Below are positions 5,690-13,520 of a DNA stretch of 18,078 bases, in pieces. The position numbers and the translations under genes were made by a program. Origin of the DNA: Candidatus Kaiserbacteria bacterium RIFCSPHIGHO2_02_FULL_54_11b (GTDB lineage Bacteria; Patescibacteriota; Minisyncoccia; Phycocordibacterales; UBA2100); assembly GCA_001781275.1 (NCBI GenBank), contig MFLH01000044.1, forward strand, positions 1 through 18,078. The letters run 5' to 3'. Below the pieces are notes generated by a model. The model saw only the letters and a program-made list of their open reading frames with translations, made no database searches and had not been told where the DNA came from. The first letter of the stretch is position 1; each line of letters opens with the position of its first letter.

Positions 5690-6658
5690 ATGTTGATCGA
5701 CGAGATAACCATAACGACCAAAGCGGGCGACGGCGGCAAAGGCTGCGTCGCGTTCAATAAGGTCAAGCTCTCTCGTGGGCCTACGGGCGCAGACGGGGGA
5801 CGGGGCGGCAATGTCTATTTCGAAGGCACATCGGATGTGAATGCCCTGATGAATTACGCGAGCCAAAGGCAGGTGGAAGGAGAGAAAGGACACGACGGCC
5901 GCGGGCAATTCCTCGATGGTCGCGCAGGAGAAGATCTCACTGTCAAAGTCCCGACGGGCACGCGCATCACAAATCTGGAGACGAACTATGTGCAGGAGAT
6001 TACCAACGTTGGCGAGCGCATCCTCGCAGCAGGCGGCGGCGTGGGCGGGAGAGGCAATTTCAAATTCCGTTCGGCGACGAACACAACGCCGATGGAATCA
6101 GAAGAAGGCACACTCGGCGACCGCGCGACCTATCGCCTCGAGCTCCGACTCATCGCAGATGTCGGGCTCGTCGGATTGCCCAATGCCGGCAAATCAAGCT
6201 TGCTCAATGAGCTCACGGCAGCAAAGAGTCGCATCGCGAATTACGCCTTCACGACACTCGAGCCGCACCTCGGCTCGTACTACGGGCTCATCATCGCCGA
6301 CATCCCCGGCATTATCGAAGGCGCATCAAGCGGCAAAGGGCTCGGCGTCAAATTTCTCAAACACATCGAACGCACGAAAGTCTTGTTCCATCTCATCGAC
6401 GCGGAGTCCGAGGATGTCGTGCGCGATTACCACATCATTCGCAAAGAATTGGAGACATACAATCCAGAACTCACCCAAAAGACCGAGTACATACTTCTCA
6501 CCAAGGTCGATGCTCTCACTTCAAAAGAAGTGAAAGAAAAAATGGCAGCGCTCAAAAAAGCGAATCTTACCCCGCTCCCCATATCTATCCTCGAACCCGA
6601 CAGCCTCGAAGCAGTAAAAAAGATCCTCAACAAGATCAAGGACGAAAAGGGGTTGTAA
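5690..6658 (+). CDS. obg: Obg GTPase (ribosome assembly)
   Basis: An essential GTPase that acts in large-ribosomal-subunit assembly and stress signalling. The 322 residues comprise the glycine-rich Obg fold (about 1-155, including GADGGRGGNVYFEG and AAGGGVGGRGNFKF) and the G domain. The P-loop GLPNAGKS is at 162-169, switch I at NYAFTTLEPHLG, DIPG at 204-207, and G4 reads TKVD (271-274) rather than NKxD. The optional C-terminal domain found in many Obg proteins is absent; the protein ends just after the last G-domain helix. The gene faces the flavoprotein gene with a 10-base convergent gap and no evident terminator. Confidence 0.96.
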   Translation: MLIDEITITTKAGDGGKGCVAFNKVKLSRGPTGADGGRGGNVYFEGTSDVNALMNYASQRQVEGEKGHDGRGQFLDGRAGEDLTVKVPTGTRITNLETNYVQEITNVGERILAAGGGVGGRGNFKFRSATNTTPMESEEGTLGDRATYRLELRLIADVGLVGLPNAGKSSLLNELTAAKSRIANYAFTTLEPHLGSYYGLIIADIPGIIEGASSGKGLGVKFLKHIERTKVLFHLIDAESEDVVRDYHIIRKELETYNPELTQKTEYILLTKVDALTSKEVKEKMAALKKANLTPLPISILEPDSLEAVKKILNKIKDEKGL

Positions 6659-6668
6659 GGAATTATCT

Positions 6669-7916
6669 CTATACGCTGTTGCCCGCGACGTAGCCGGTGG
6701 TCCAGGCTAGCTGGAGTGAGTAGCCGCCCGACGGGCGATTGATATGGAGGACGTCGCCGGTGAGGTAGAGGTTCTCTACTTTGAGCGAGTGCATGGTTTT
6801 GGTGTCTATTTCGGTCAACGGCACGCCGCCGTCGGAGATGACGGCGCGGTCGAAGCCCATGAGGCCGGAGATCGTGAGTGGTGCGCCTTTCAATATATGA
6901 ATGAGCCGCTTGCGCTCTTCTTTGGTCAGGCTGTGCGCTTTGACGTCACTGTCTGGAAGCGCCAATAGTTTCATGAGCGCTTTTGCCAAGCCGTTCGGGG
7001 CGATGTCTGCCAAGACATTTCTAAAATTCTTGTTCTTGTTGACATCGATCTTCTCGATGACCTGCCGTTCGAGCGCGGCGAAATCAGTATCTGGATACAT
7101 ATCTATAGTCGCCGTCACATCGTTGTGTTTCAATAATTCTGCGACTTCACTCGCAGCGTTCAATATAAGCGGCCCCGAGAGCCCGAAGTGTGTGAAAAGC
7201 AGCGCGCCTTTCTTTGAGAACGCGCGTTTGCCGTCAGCAAAAAATGTTATTTTCATCAGGGGAAGCGAAGTGCCCGCGAGCAACTTTGCCCATTTCTCGC
7301 TCACCTTGAGCGGCACGATGGTTGGCGTCGGCGCTTGCACTGTGTGTCCGAGCTGTATCAGCCATTTGAATCCGTCGCCCGTCGAACCAGTCTCGGGATG
7401 CGAGACGCCGCCTGTCGCGATCACGAATGCGTCTGCTGAAAAACTGCCTTCTGCCGTCTTCGCCTCGGAGATGCGGTCGCCCTCGACCGTGAGGCCGAGT
7501 ACAGCTGCTTTTGTCATGACGACAACACCCGTGTCGGTCAGATATTTTTTCATCACACCCGTCACATCGGGCGACTTCTCTGTCTCGGGGAATGCGCGCT
7601 TGCGCGCTTGGACGACAAGCGGAAGGCCGCGCTTTGTGAAGAAGTCAAAAGTATCCTGCACGCCGAATTGGGAGAGAGGGGAGTAGAGGAATTGTTCTGC
7701 TGTGCCGTAGTGCTTGGCAAATGCGTGCTTATCGAATTCGGCGTTGGTGATGTTGCATCGGCCGCCGCCCGTGATATCGAGCTTACGCCCCACCGTGGCA
7801 TTTTTCTCGAGCAGCAACACTGCTCTCCCGCGTTCGGCCGCCCGTGCGGCGGCCATCATGCCCGAGGCCCCACCGCCTATCACAATGACGTCGTATTTTT
7901 TCTTCTCCGCGCGCAT
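6669..7916 (-). CDS. HI0933/BaiN-family FAD-dependent oxidoreductase
   Basis: This 415-residue flavoprotein has an N-terminal FAD-binding Rossmann motif GGGASG (14-19), then GRKLDITGGGRCNITN, the signature of the HI0933 family. ATGGVSHPETGSTGDGF follows in the middle, and the conserved C-terminal FAD-contact segment reads TGDVLHINRPSGGYSLQLAWTTGYVAG. Members are annotated as aminoacetone oxidases or BaiN-like enzymes, but the physiological substrate is generally unknown. A TATACA on the minus strand (7928-7923) ends 6 nt before the ATG and there is no Shine-Dalgarno. The upstream KARI gene is separated from it by a strong terminator, so it is an independent unit. Confidence 0.9.
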   Translation of the reverse strand: MRAEKKKYDVIVIGGGASGMMAAARAAERGRAVLLLEKNATVGRKLDITGGGRCNITNAEFDKHAFAKHYGTAEQFLYSPLSQFGVQDTFDFFTKRGLPLVVQARKRAFPETEKSPDVTGVMKKYLTDTGVVVMTKAAVLGLTVEGDRISEAKTAEGSFSADAFVIATGGVSHPETGSTGDGFKWLIQLGHTVQAPTPTIVPLKVSEKWAKLLAGTSLPLMKITFFADGKRAFSKKGALLFTHFGLSGPLILNAASEVAELLKHNDVTATIDMYPDTDFAALERQVIEKIDVNKNKNFRNVLADIAPNGLAKALMKLLALPDSDVKAHSLTKEERKRLIHILKGAPLTISGLMGFDRAVISDGGVPLTEIDTKTMHSLKVENLYLTGDVLHINRPSGGYSLQLAWTTGYVAGNSV

Positions 7917-7922
7917 GAGAGA

Positions 7923-7928
7923 TGTATA
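7923..7928 (-). promoter_or_regulatory. Possible -10 box of the flavoprotein gene
   Basis: TATACA on the minus strand lies 6 nt before the ATG at 7916. The last base differs from the TANNNT form seen elsewhere. There is no clear -35. Confidence 0.35.
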
Positions 7929-7960
7929 GCAGGCTTAGTCCCAGAACGCGAGAAGATATT

Positions 7961-8000
7961 AAAAAAGCACACCGGGTCTCCGCGAGGGAGGCCCGGTGCT
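7961..8000 (-). terminator. Rho-independent terminator of the KARI gene
   Basis: ACCGGGTCTCC (7971-7981) pairs with GGAGGCCCGGT (7987-7997) over 11 bp with one G-T wobble and the loop GCGAG. On the minus strand the stem is followed by GTGC and then six Ts (7966-7961). It lies 23 bases past the KARI stop. Confidence 0.88.
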
Positions 8001-8022
8001 TTCGAAGGTGCGCATGCAGGTT

Positions 8023-9480
8023 CTACTGCACGGAGATCGAGACCGAAGGCTTGAACTGCGAGCAGACACGATGAGCTTCGTGGACCGGATGGTTGTAGAA
8101 CCAATCGCGGAAGCTCTGGTCCGCTGGCGAGGTGTTGATTTTCGGGAGAATATCGCCGACGACCATCTGCCGGAACTGCGGTCCCCACTTTCGCGCGCCG
8201 AGGCGCGCGGTTGTGGAGCAGTTGTCCACCAGATACTGGATGCCGCGGGCCGCCATGTAGGGGTTCAGGGAGTCCGTGGCTTCGATGATCGTCTCGTTGA
8301 TCACCTCTGACCACGGATGGCCATTGGCTCGCAGGACGTCGACTTGCGCAAGCATGATGGCGAGGTAGGCTCCCGCCGTCGCAGGTTCGAGAGGAACTTC
8401 GATGTTGGTGTTCTTCCGGACTTCTTGCCCCGTACGCCACATCTTGGTCCCGTCGACGCGCGTCCACGGATGCTTCTTGAGCGCGTTGGACTGGTCCACC
8501 ACGCCCGCGACCTCGCGCCCGCTCAGCACTTCGTTGTAGATCTGCTCGACGATCGGCATCGCGGCCTCGTAGCCGAGCTGCAGCGTGCGGAAGAAGCGAT
8601 CTTGCTCCTCGCCGCTAAGTCCGTCGGCGATCGCGCGCAAGCCGCCATCGGAGATTTTCTTGCTGATCGGGCCGGTGATCGACATGGCGCTCCTGATGAA
8701 CGCTTCTTGAGGCAGCGAGCCCTCGCCGATGAAGTAGTCGTTCATCCCTTCGGAGACCGCCCACACGCCCGCAAGAAGCGTGCCGCGCTCGCCAGAGATG
8801 TCGGAAAGGTACTCATTGGTAAGCGTCGTCTGGAACACGGTCGGCGAGCCGATTGCGATCGCCCAGCCGATGGCGAGGTTTTCGGCGTTGCCGCTGACGT
8901 CTTGCTCGATGGCATAGCTCGCGTTGATCCCGGCACCGTTCTCCTCTTTTCCCTGTTGGTATAAGAGGCGGACCGACGCTCCCATACCCTTGGGGCAGAC
9001 GCCGATGACGTCGATGTCGTCACGGAACCTCGCGACAACATTCTTCATGTGCGCCAACACGAAGCCGTGAGAGAACCCGAGGCACGCCCCGGGGCGCATG
9101 GCCTGCTGGATCGGATCGTACAGCTCCGCTTGCGCGGCGTCTGCGATCAGAATCAGCACATGGTCTGAGCGGGCAATCACATCGAACATTTCGCCCGCGG
9201 TGCCGTTTTCGACGCTGAAGCCGGCTGCGGCAGCCTTCGCAAATGAGGGGCTGCCTTGGCGGAGACCCACCACCACGCTGATGCCAAAGCCCTCGAGGGA
9301 ATCGCGCAGATTCTGCGCCTGAGCCGTAGCCTGCGAGGCCCAGCCGATGACGCCGATCTGCCTGACGCCGAGGAAGGCTTTCTGCAACAAGTGAAACTTA
9401 TCCCGGCCGCCGACCACGATATGCTCGGTGGTATCCGGGAATCGAATTTCACGTTTTTCGAACACTGGCGCTGCGGCCAT
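8023..9480 (-). CDS. ilvC: Ketol-acid reductoisomerase, class II plant-type
   Basis: Catalyses the Mg-dependent isomerisation and NADPH reduction of acetolactate/acetohydroxybutyrate, the second step of valine, leucine and isoleucine synthesis. The ATG at 9480 has GGGAGA upstream and gives 485 residues, the long class II form; the longer frame to 9579 lacks homology. The sequence is notably plant-like: GGRDKFHLL, AQAQNLRDSL, SHGF (His138), CPKGMG, QGKEENGAGIN, and SDISGERG with metal ligands Asp227 and Glu231. The C-terminal domain has INETIIEATDSLNPYMAARG and VDNCSTTARLGARKW. The nucleotide loop reads GWASQA (46-51) where the plant enzyme has GWGSQ followed by Gly or Ala, so at least one loop glycine has become Ala. 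No other branched-chain biosynthesis gene is present, and a terminator follows directly. Confidence 0.96.
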   Translation of the reverse strand: MAAAPVFEKREIRFPDTTEHIVVGGRDKFHLLQKAFLGVRQIGVIGWASQATAQAQNLRDSLEGFGISVVVGLRQGSPSFAKAAAAGFSVENGTAGEMFDVIARSDHVLILIADAAQAELYDPIQQAMRPGACLGFSHGFVLAHMKNVVARFRDDIDVIGVCPKGMGASVRLLYQQGKEENGAGINASYAIEQDVSGNAENLAIGWAIAIGSPTVFQTTLTNEYLSDISGERGTLLAGVWAVSEGMNDYFIGEGSLPQEAFIRSAMSITGPISKKISDGGLRAIADGLSGEEQDRFFRTLQLGYEAAMPIVEQIYNEVLSGREVAGVVDQSNALKKHPWTRVDGTKMWRTGQEVRKNTNIEVPLEPATAGAYLAIMLAQVDVLRANGHPWSEVINETIIEATDSLNPYMAARGIQYLVDNCSTTARLGARKWGPQFRQMVVGDILPKINTSPADQSFRDWFYNHPVHEAHRVCSQFKPSVSISVQ

Positions 9481-9486
9481 AGTCTT

Positions 9487-9492
9487 TCTCCC
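9487..9492 (-). promoter_or_regulatory. Strong Shine-Dalgarno of ilvC
   Basis: GGGAGA on the minus strand (9492-9487) stands 6 nt from the ATG at 9480 and decides this start. Such a clear site is rare in this window. Confidence 0.75.
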
Positions 9493-9521
9493 AGTCTGGT
9501 TGCGTTTCGATTCACTCTGAA

Positions 9522-9574
9522 GGTCGGTCAATACCAACCAACCCGCGCGAACCCTACAATATTGAGAGGTAGGG
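9522..9574 (-). promoter_or_regulatory. Two hairpins in the ilvC leader/promoter region
   Basis: GGTCGGT (9522-9528) and ACCAACC (9533-9539) pair around a 4-nt loop, with one G-U pair on the minus-strand RNA. Further upstream, CCCTAC (9552-9557) and GTAGGG (9569-9574) form a second, 6-bp inverted repeat flanking an AT-rich loop. These could be leader structure or an operator. I saw no Leu/Val/Ile-rich leader peptide and no T-box. Confidence 0.35.
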
Positions 9575-9610
9575 CGCAATTACTCGGATGATTCGGTCGG
9601 AATGAAAAAT

Positions 9611-9639
9611 TTGATATTTGTCGCAAGACGTGGTACTAT
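9611..9639 (+). promoter_or_regulatory. Promoter of the zinc-ribbon/DedA operon
   Basis: TTGATA (9611-9616), exactly 17 bp, and TGG-TACTAT (-10 at 9634-9639) form the best sigma-70-like promoter in the window. The -10 ends 8 nt before the ATG at 9648, so transcription should begin at or just before the start codon. Confidence 0.7.
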
Positions 9640-9647
9640 TGCGCCTC

Positions 9648-9806
9648 ATGAACCTTCCCTCCAAAACATTTCAAAGGAACGGTAAATGGATCGAAAAACC
9701 ATTTTTGACCAATGTGCCGGTGTGCAAATGCGGCAATAAATACATCAAAACTCGCGACAATCAGAACCAGTGCATCCGATGCATCTACAAGGCTGAAAAG
9801 CGCTAA
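9648..9806 (+). CDS. Zinc-ribbon microprotein
   Basis: This 52-residue protein starts MNLPSKTFQRNGKWIEKPF. It has four Cys as C-x-C (26, 28) and C-x2-C (42, 45), separated by a polar stretch containing KTRDNQNQ; this arrangement can bind one zinc ion. The net charge is strongly positive (many Lys/Arg), fitting contact with RNA or DNA. The frame extends upstream to 9618, but the strong promoter at 9611-9639 places the start at ATG 9648. It is the first gene of a unit with the DedA-like gene, 10 bases upstream of it. No family was recognised. Zinc binding is inferred from the Cys pattern only. Confidence 0.7.
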   Translation: MNLPSKTFQRNGKWIEKPFLTNVPVCKCGNKYIKTRDNQNQCIRCIYKAEKR

Positions 9807-9816
9807 GCAGAGCCCC

Positions 9817-10515
9817 ATGGACGACCTCAAGCGCTTGGTGAAATACCTCGAGCCCGGAGCATTCTATTTTGCGCTTGCGGTCGTCTTTGTCATTGTCATG
9901 TTCGTGCGCGAGCCGCTGGGCCTGCCGGGCATCGACACGCTCACGGATATCGCCAAAGGCTTTTTCGAACGCTACGGACTTGTGGCGCTCTATGTCGCGG
10001 CGGTCATCGAGAGCCTTTTCATGATAAGTTTTTATTTCCCCGGCTCGCTCGTGGTCATCCTCGCGATACTCGTCTCCGACAGAAGCGTCCTCGCGCTCGC
10101 GACGATCGTCGTGATCGGGTGGGCGAGTGTGATGACAGCGACCGCCGTCAATTACTGGCTCGGCAAAGAAGGCGCGTATCGGCTCCTCTTGCGCCTCGGA
10201 TCCGAGGAGACGGTGCACGACATGCAGACATGGCTCGCTAAGCGCGGGCGGTGGGCAATATTTTTCTCGGCAGTACACCCCAACATCCTCGCCATCACCA
10301 ACATCTGCATGGGCATCGCGCATGCCGGCCTTGTGCGGACGCTCGCGCTCTCATTTGTCGCGATTGCATTTTGGATACCGGTACAGGTCTACGTGCTCGG
10401 CTTCATCCTGCCCGACCCGAAAGAGAGTACCGCGCTTTTGCAATGGGTCATCGCCGCAGGAATAGTGTGGCTCGGTGTGCGTGCGGTGCGCAAAGAAAAC
10501 GCAAAAGTAGTGTAA
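9817..10515 (+). CDS. DedA-family (VTT-domain) integral membrane protein
   Basis: This 232-residue membrane protein has about five hydrophobic spans: LAVVFVIVMFV near the N-terminus, the ESLFMISFYFPGSLVVILAILV region typical of DedA, ATIVVIGWASVMTA, the AHAGLVRTLALSFVAIAFWI stretch, and a final span. DedA proteins support membrane homeostasis, and several have been implicated in flipping lipid carriers. The conserved GRW Arg is present (AKRGRWAIFFSAVHP), but the second Arg of the usual P-xx-R motif is missing; the sequence reads HPNILAITNICMG. This makes it an atypical member. It follows the zinc-ribbon gene by 10 bases and precedes a small membrane-protein gene, suggesting one operon. The ATG at 9817 is chosen because hydrophobic homology begins just after it. 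Confidence 0.85.
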   Translation: MDDLKRLVKYLEPGAFYFALAVVFVIVMFVREPLGLPGIDTLTDIAKGFFERYGLVALYVAAVIESLFMISFYFPGSLVVILAILVSDRSVLALATIVVIGWASVMTATAVNYWLGKEGAYRLLLRLGSEETVHDMQTWLAKRGRWAIFFSAVHPNILAITNICMGIAHAGLVRTLALSFVAIAFWIPVQVYVLGFILPDPKESTALLQWVIAAGIVWLGVRAVRKENAKVV

Positions 10516-10518
10516 ACT
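10513..10518 (+). promoter_or_regulatory. Possible internal -10 box
   Basis: TAAACT overlaps the DedA stop codon (TAA 10513-10515) and ends 8 nt before the next ATG at 10527. The same hexamer appears at 3717 and 16188 in the same position relative to a start. It has no good -35. Confidence 0.3.
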
Positions 10519-10526
10519 TCCACACG

Positions 10527-10808
10527 ATGAATAAAGAGATCAAACGAATACTTGTAATATCCGCTGGCGTCATCTTTCTGGTGCTCGGCCTCGCTGGCCT
10601 CGCACTCCCATTTCTGCAGGGATTTTTGTTCCTCGCTATCGGTCTCATCCTTCTCTCCATCTCGTCGTCCCGTGTGCGCACGTGGATGAACACGCACACG
10701 GTCAAATATCCCAAGGTGCATGCGACAGTTGAGCGTGTCGAGAAGTGGGTCGTGAGCATCATCGGGCGTGTCGACGAAGAAGATCACCAATCCGGCGAGC
10801 AGAAGTGA
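10527..10808 (+). CDS. Small two-span membrane protein (DUF454/PGPGW-like)
   Basis: This 93-residue protein has two hydrophobic segments separated by a short turn: ILVISAGVIFLVLGLAGLAL and FLQGFLFLAIGLILLSIS. A basic amphipathic region (SSRVRTWMNTHTVKYPKVHATVERVEKW) and a charged tail follow. This layout resembles the DUF454/YbaN and PGPGW groups of small inner-membrane proteins, whose functions are unknown. The ATG at 10527 is the first start giving this layout; the frame continues upstream inside the DedA gene but is not credible there. It lies 11 bases after DedA and probably belongs to its unit. Family assignment is tentative. Confidence 0.75.
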   Translation: MNKEIKRILVISAGVIFLVLGLAGLALPFLQGFLFLAIGLILLSISSSRVRTWMNTHTVKYPKVHATVERVEKWVVSIIGRVDEEDHQSGEQK

Positions 10809-10838
10809 ATAGCATCCCTCGAGCGGCCGAAAAACAGG

Positions 10839-10844
10839 TAGAAT
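10839..10844 (+). promoter_or_regulatory. -10 box of the cation ATPase gene
   Basis: TAGAAT ends 7 nt before the GTG start at 10852. There is no Shine-Dalgarno and no good -35. Confidence 0.45.
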
Positions 10845-10851
10845 AGAGGGC

Positions 10852-13512
10852 GTGGTATCACATGGAGCACCATCAGAAACCCTTGCAGACATCCTTGCGA
10901 AATTGCAGACGAGTGAGCAAGGGTTGAGCGCTAGGGATGCGTCAAAGCGACTGCGCGAGACGGGGAAAAATACGCTGCCTGTCCAGAAGCCCGACCCGCT
11001 TCTTTTTATATTTGCGCGGCAATTCCAAAGCCCGCTCATTTACGTCTTGTTTGCTGCGAGCGCGGCCGTTTTTTTCATGGGCAATACGACCGACAGCTTG
11101 ATCATCCTCGCGGTACTCGTATTCAACGCGGTCGTGGGCACCATACAGGAAGGCAGAGCGCAAAACACGCTCCGCGCGCTCAAAAACCTTGTCGAGACAA
11201 AGGCCGTCGTGCTGCGCGAAGAGAAAGAAGTGATCATTCCCGATTACGAGGTGGTACCGGGAGACATCATTTTTCTCCTCGAAGGTGCGAAGGTCCCTGC
11301 GGATGCGCGGCTCATATTTGCGCAGAGCCTCCGTGTCGATGAAGCAATGCTGACTGGCGAGTCGGAGCCCGTCGATAAAACGCACGAAGTTGCAGAAGAA
11401 GCAGGAATGGTTTTCAAAGGGACCAATGTCGTCGCCGGAAGCGGAAAGGCGGTCGTCGTCGCGACAGGCATTGCGACCGTAATCGGCAAGATCGCAAAGC
11501 AAGTCTCTTCTATCGATACAGAAGTACCGCTCAAGGCGAACATCCGCAATCTTTCGCGCGCGATCATCATGGTCGTCGCGGGCGTCGGCCTCTTTATTTT
11601 CGTACTCGGCCTTATCGCGGGCTATCCCGTCCACACGATGTTTGCGACCGTCGTGTCGCTCGCGGTCTCCGTCATTCCCGAAGGCCTCCCGATCGTGATG
11701 ACGCTTGTCTTGGCGACCGGTGTGTGGCGCATGTCAAAGCGCAATGCACTCGTCAAACGCCTTCAGGCGGTCGAGGCACTGGGCCAAGCGCAGATAATCG
11801 CGGTCGATAAGACGGGGACCATCACGCGCAATGAGCTCATCATTCAGGAAGTGTGGGTCGACCACCAACTCTTCAAAATCGGCGGCGTCGGCTACGAGCC
11901 CAAAAGTGACATCAGGCTCGATGAATCAGTGATAGATCCTGCCGAGAGCGCGGGCCTCCTCTATGCGGGAAAAATCGCCGCGTTCTCGGCTTCTGCACGA
12001 GCGCTGTATTCGGAGGAAGAAGCACGCTGGCGCGTGACGGGCGATCCGACCGAAGCCGCGATGTTTGTCTTCGGGCAGAAGGTCGGTTTTCACAAAGACA
12101 CGCTCGAGAGCTCCGCACCCCTGCTCGGTGAGATCCCCTTCGATTATCGGTTGCGATACCACGCGGCTGTCCACCGGCTTGAAGAAAAGAATTTCCTGAC
12201 GGTCGTCGGCGCTCCCGAAGAAATCCTCGGACTCTCGACCCATATCTGGCGCGCGGGCACAGCACACGCGCTCGGAAAAAGCGAACGCGATAGTTTTGAA
12301 GAAGTCGTAAAAGAGATGTCGGCCAAAGGGCTGCGCGTCATCGCTTGTGCGGTCCACAGCACTTCGCCGCACACGGCGATACGACCCGAACACATCGGCG
12401 GCCTCACGCTCGTCGGGCTCTACGGGATGAAAGATGCGCTGCGCGAGGAAGTCGCGGACGCGATGCAGCGCGCAAAAGATGCGGGAATACGCGTCGTGAT
12501 GATAACGGGCGACCATGTGCTGACCGCTCGGGCGATCGCGAAAGAGGCGGGGATCTACCGCGAGGGCGACGAGGTACTCACGGGAAAAGATATCGACACG
12601 CTCTCCGATGAAGCGCTTTCGACGCGGCTCACTTCTGTCTCTGTATTTGCACGCGTGAATCCCGAACACAAGCTGCGCATCATCACTGCGTACAAAAAGC
12701 GCGGGGAGGTTGTCGCGATGACCGGCGATGGGGTAAACGACGCGCCGTCTTTGGTCGCCGCCGACCTCGGGGTTGCGATGGGGAAGCAGGGGACCGAAGT
12801 CGCAAAAGAGGCGGCCGACATCGTGCTTCTCGACGACAATTTCGGGAGCATCGTCTCGGCGGTCGAAGAGGGTCGCGGTATTTATCGCTCCATACAAAAA
12901 GTCATACTCTATCTTTTCTCGACGAGCGCAGGAGAAACGCTGACCATTGTCGGCGCGCTTCTCTTGGGGCTCCCCTTGCCTCTCCTTGCGGCGCAGATCA
13001 TCTGGCTCAATGTTGTGACCGACGGATTCCTCGATATGGCGCTCGCCATGGAACCTCACGACAAAGCGATCCTCAAGACAAAATTCGCACGCCCGAGCAA
13101 GTACATGTTGGATCGCGGGATGGTGCAGCGCATCATACTGGTCGCTATCGTGATGGCCTTCGGGACGCTCTACCTTTTTAAAGACTACGTGGGTGGCGAC
13201 ATGACAAAGGCGTGGACAATCGCGCTCACGACCCTCGCCGCATTCCAGTGGTTCAACGCGTGGAACTGCCGCTCCGATACGCGCTCGATCTTTAGCATGA
13301 ACTTCTTTTCCAACAAATATCTGCTCGGGGCGACCGGTATTGTGATCGGGCTGCAGATACTCGCGGTCTACAATCCCTACTTCCAAAAAGTACTTCACAC
13401 CACGGCGCTCTCGCTCTCCGAATGGGCGGTCATGATCGCGGTCGCGGCGACCATTGTTCTTGCTGATGAAGTCCGTAAACTTTTGCACCGGAGTACGCAC
13501 ATTGCTGTGTAA
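10852..13512 (+). CDS. P2A-type cation-transporting P-type ATPase (probably Ca2+)
   Basis: ATP-driven cation exporter of the SERCA/PMCA type, 886 residues with about ten membrane spans. An N-terminal cation-ATPase domain (about 1-60) is followed by the actuator motif TGES (168-171), PEGLP in M4 (276-280), the phosphorylation motif DKTGT with Asp319, the nucleotide-binding domain, and TGDGVNDAP (624-632). In M5 the sequence STSAGE places Ser692 where SERCA has Asn768, while Glu695 matches Glu771. In M6 NVVTD gives Asn720, Thr723 and Asp724, matching Asn796, Thr799 and Asp800. Glu277 matches Glu309. Ca2+ is therefore the best guess, perhaps with altered stoichiometry; Na+ or Mn2+ cannot be excluded. 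The start is GTG with a -10 box 7 nt upstream. Confidence 0.93.
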   Translation: MVSHGAPSETLADILAKLQTSEQGLSARDASKRLRETGKNTLPVQKPDPLLFIFARQFQSPLIYVLFAASAAVFFMGNTTDSLIILAVLVFNAVVGTIQEGRAQNTLRALKNLVETKAVVLREEKEVIIPDYEVVPGDIIFLLEGAKVPADARLIFAQSLRVDEAMLTGESEPVDKTHEVAEEAGMVFKGTNVVAGSGKAVVVATGIATVIGKIAKQVSSIDTEVPLKANIRNLSRAIIMVVAGVGLFIFVLGLIAGYPVHTMFATVVSLAVSVIPEGLPIVMTLVLATGVWRMSKRNALVKRLQAVEALGQAQIIAVDKTGTITRNELIIQEVWVDHQLFKIGGVGYEPKSDIRLDESVIDPAESAGLLYAGKIAAFSASARALYSEEEARWRVTGDPTEAAMFVFGQKVGFHKDTLESSAPLLGEIPFDYRLRYHAAVHRLEEKNFLTVVGAPEEILGLSTHIWRAGTAHALGKSERDSFEEVVKEMSAKGLRVIACAVHSTSPHTAIRPEHIGGLTLVGLYGMKDALREEVADAMQRAKDAGIRVVMITGDHVLTARAIAKEAGIYREGDEVLTGKDIDTLSDEALSTRLTSVSVFARVNPEHKLRIITAYKKRGEVVAMTGDGVNDAPSLVAADLGVAMGKQGTEVAKEAADIVLLDDNFGSIVSAVEEGRGIYRSIQKVILYLFSTSAGETLTIVGALLLGLPLPLLAAQIIWLNVVTDGFLDMALAMEPHDKAILKTKFARPSKYMLDRGMVQRIILVAIVMAFGTLYLFKDYVGGDMTKAWTIALTTLAAFQWFNAWNCRSDTRSIFSMNFFSNKYLLGATGIVIGLQILAVYNPYFQKVLHTTALSLSEWAVMIAVAATIVLADEVRKLLHRSTHIAV

Positions 13513-13520
13513 GAGTTTTG

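Noticed and set aside
9481..9579. 33-residue N-terminal extension of KARI
   Set aside because: The strong GGGAGA site supports the ATG at 9480, the extension has no homology, and it is not convincing as a transit-type peptide in a bacterium.
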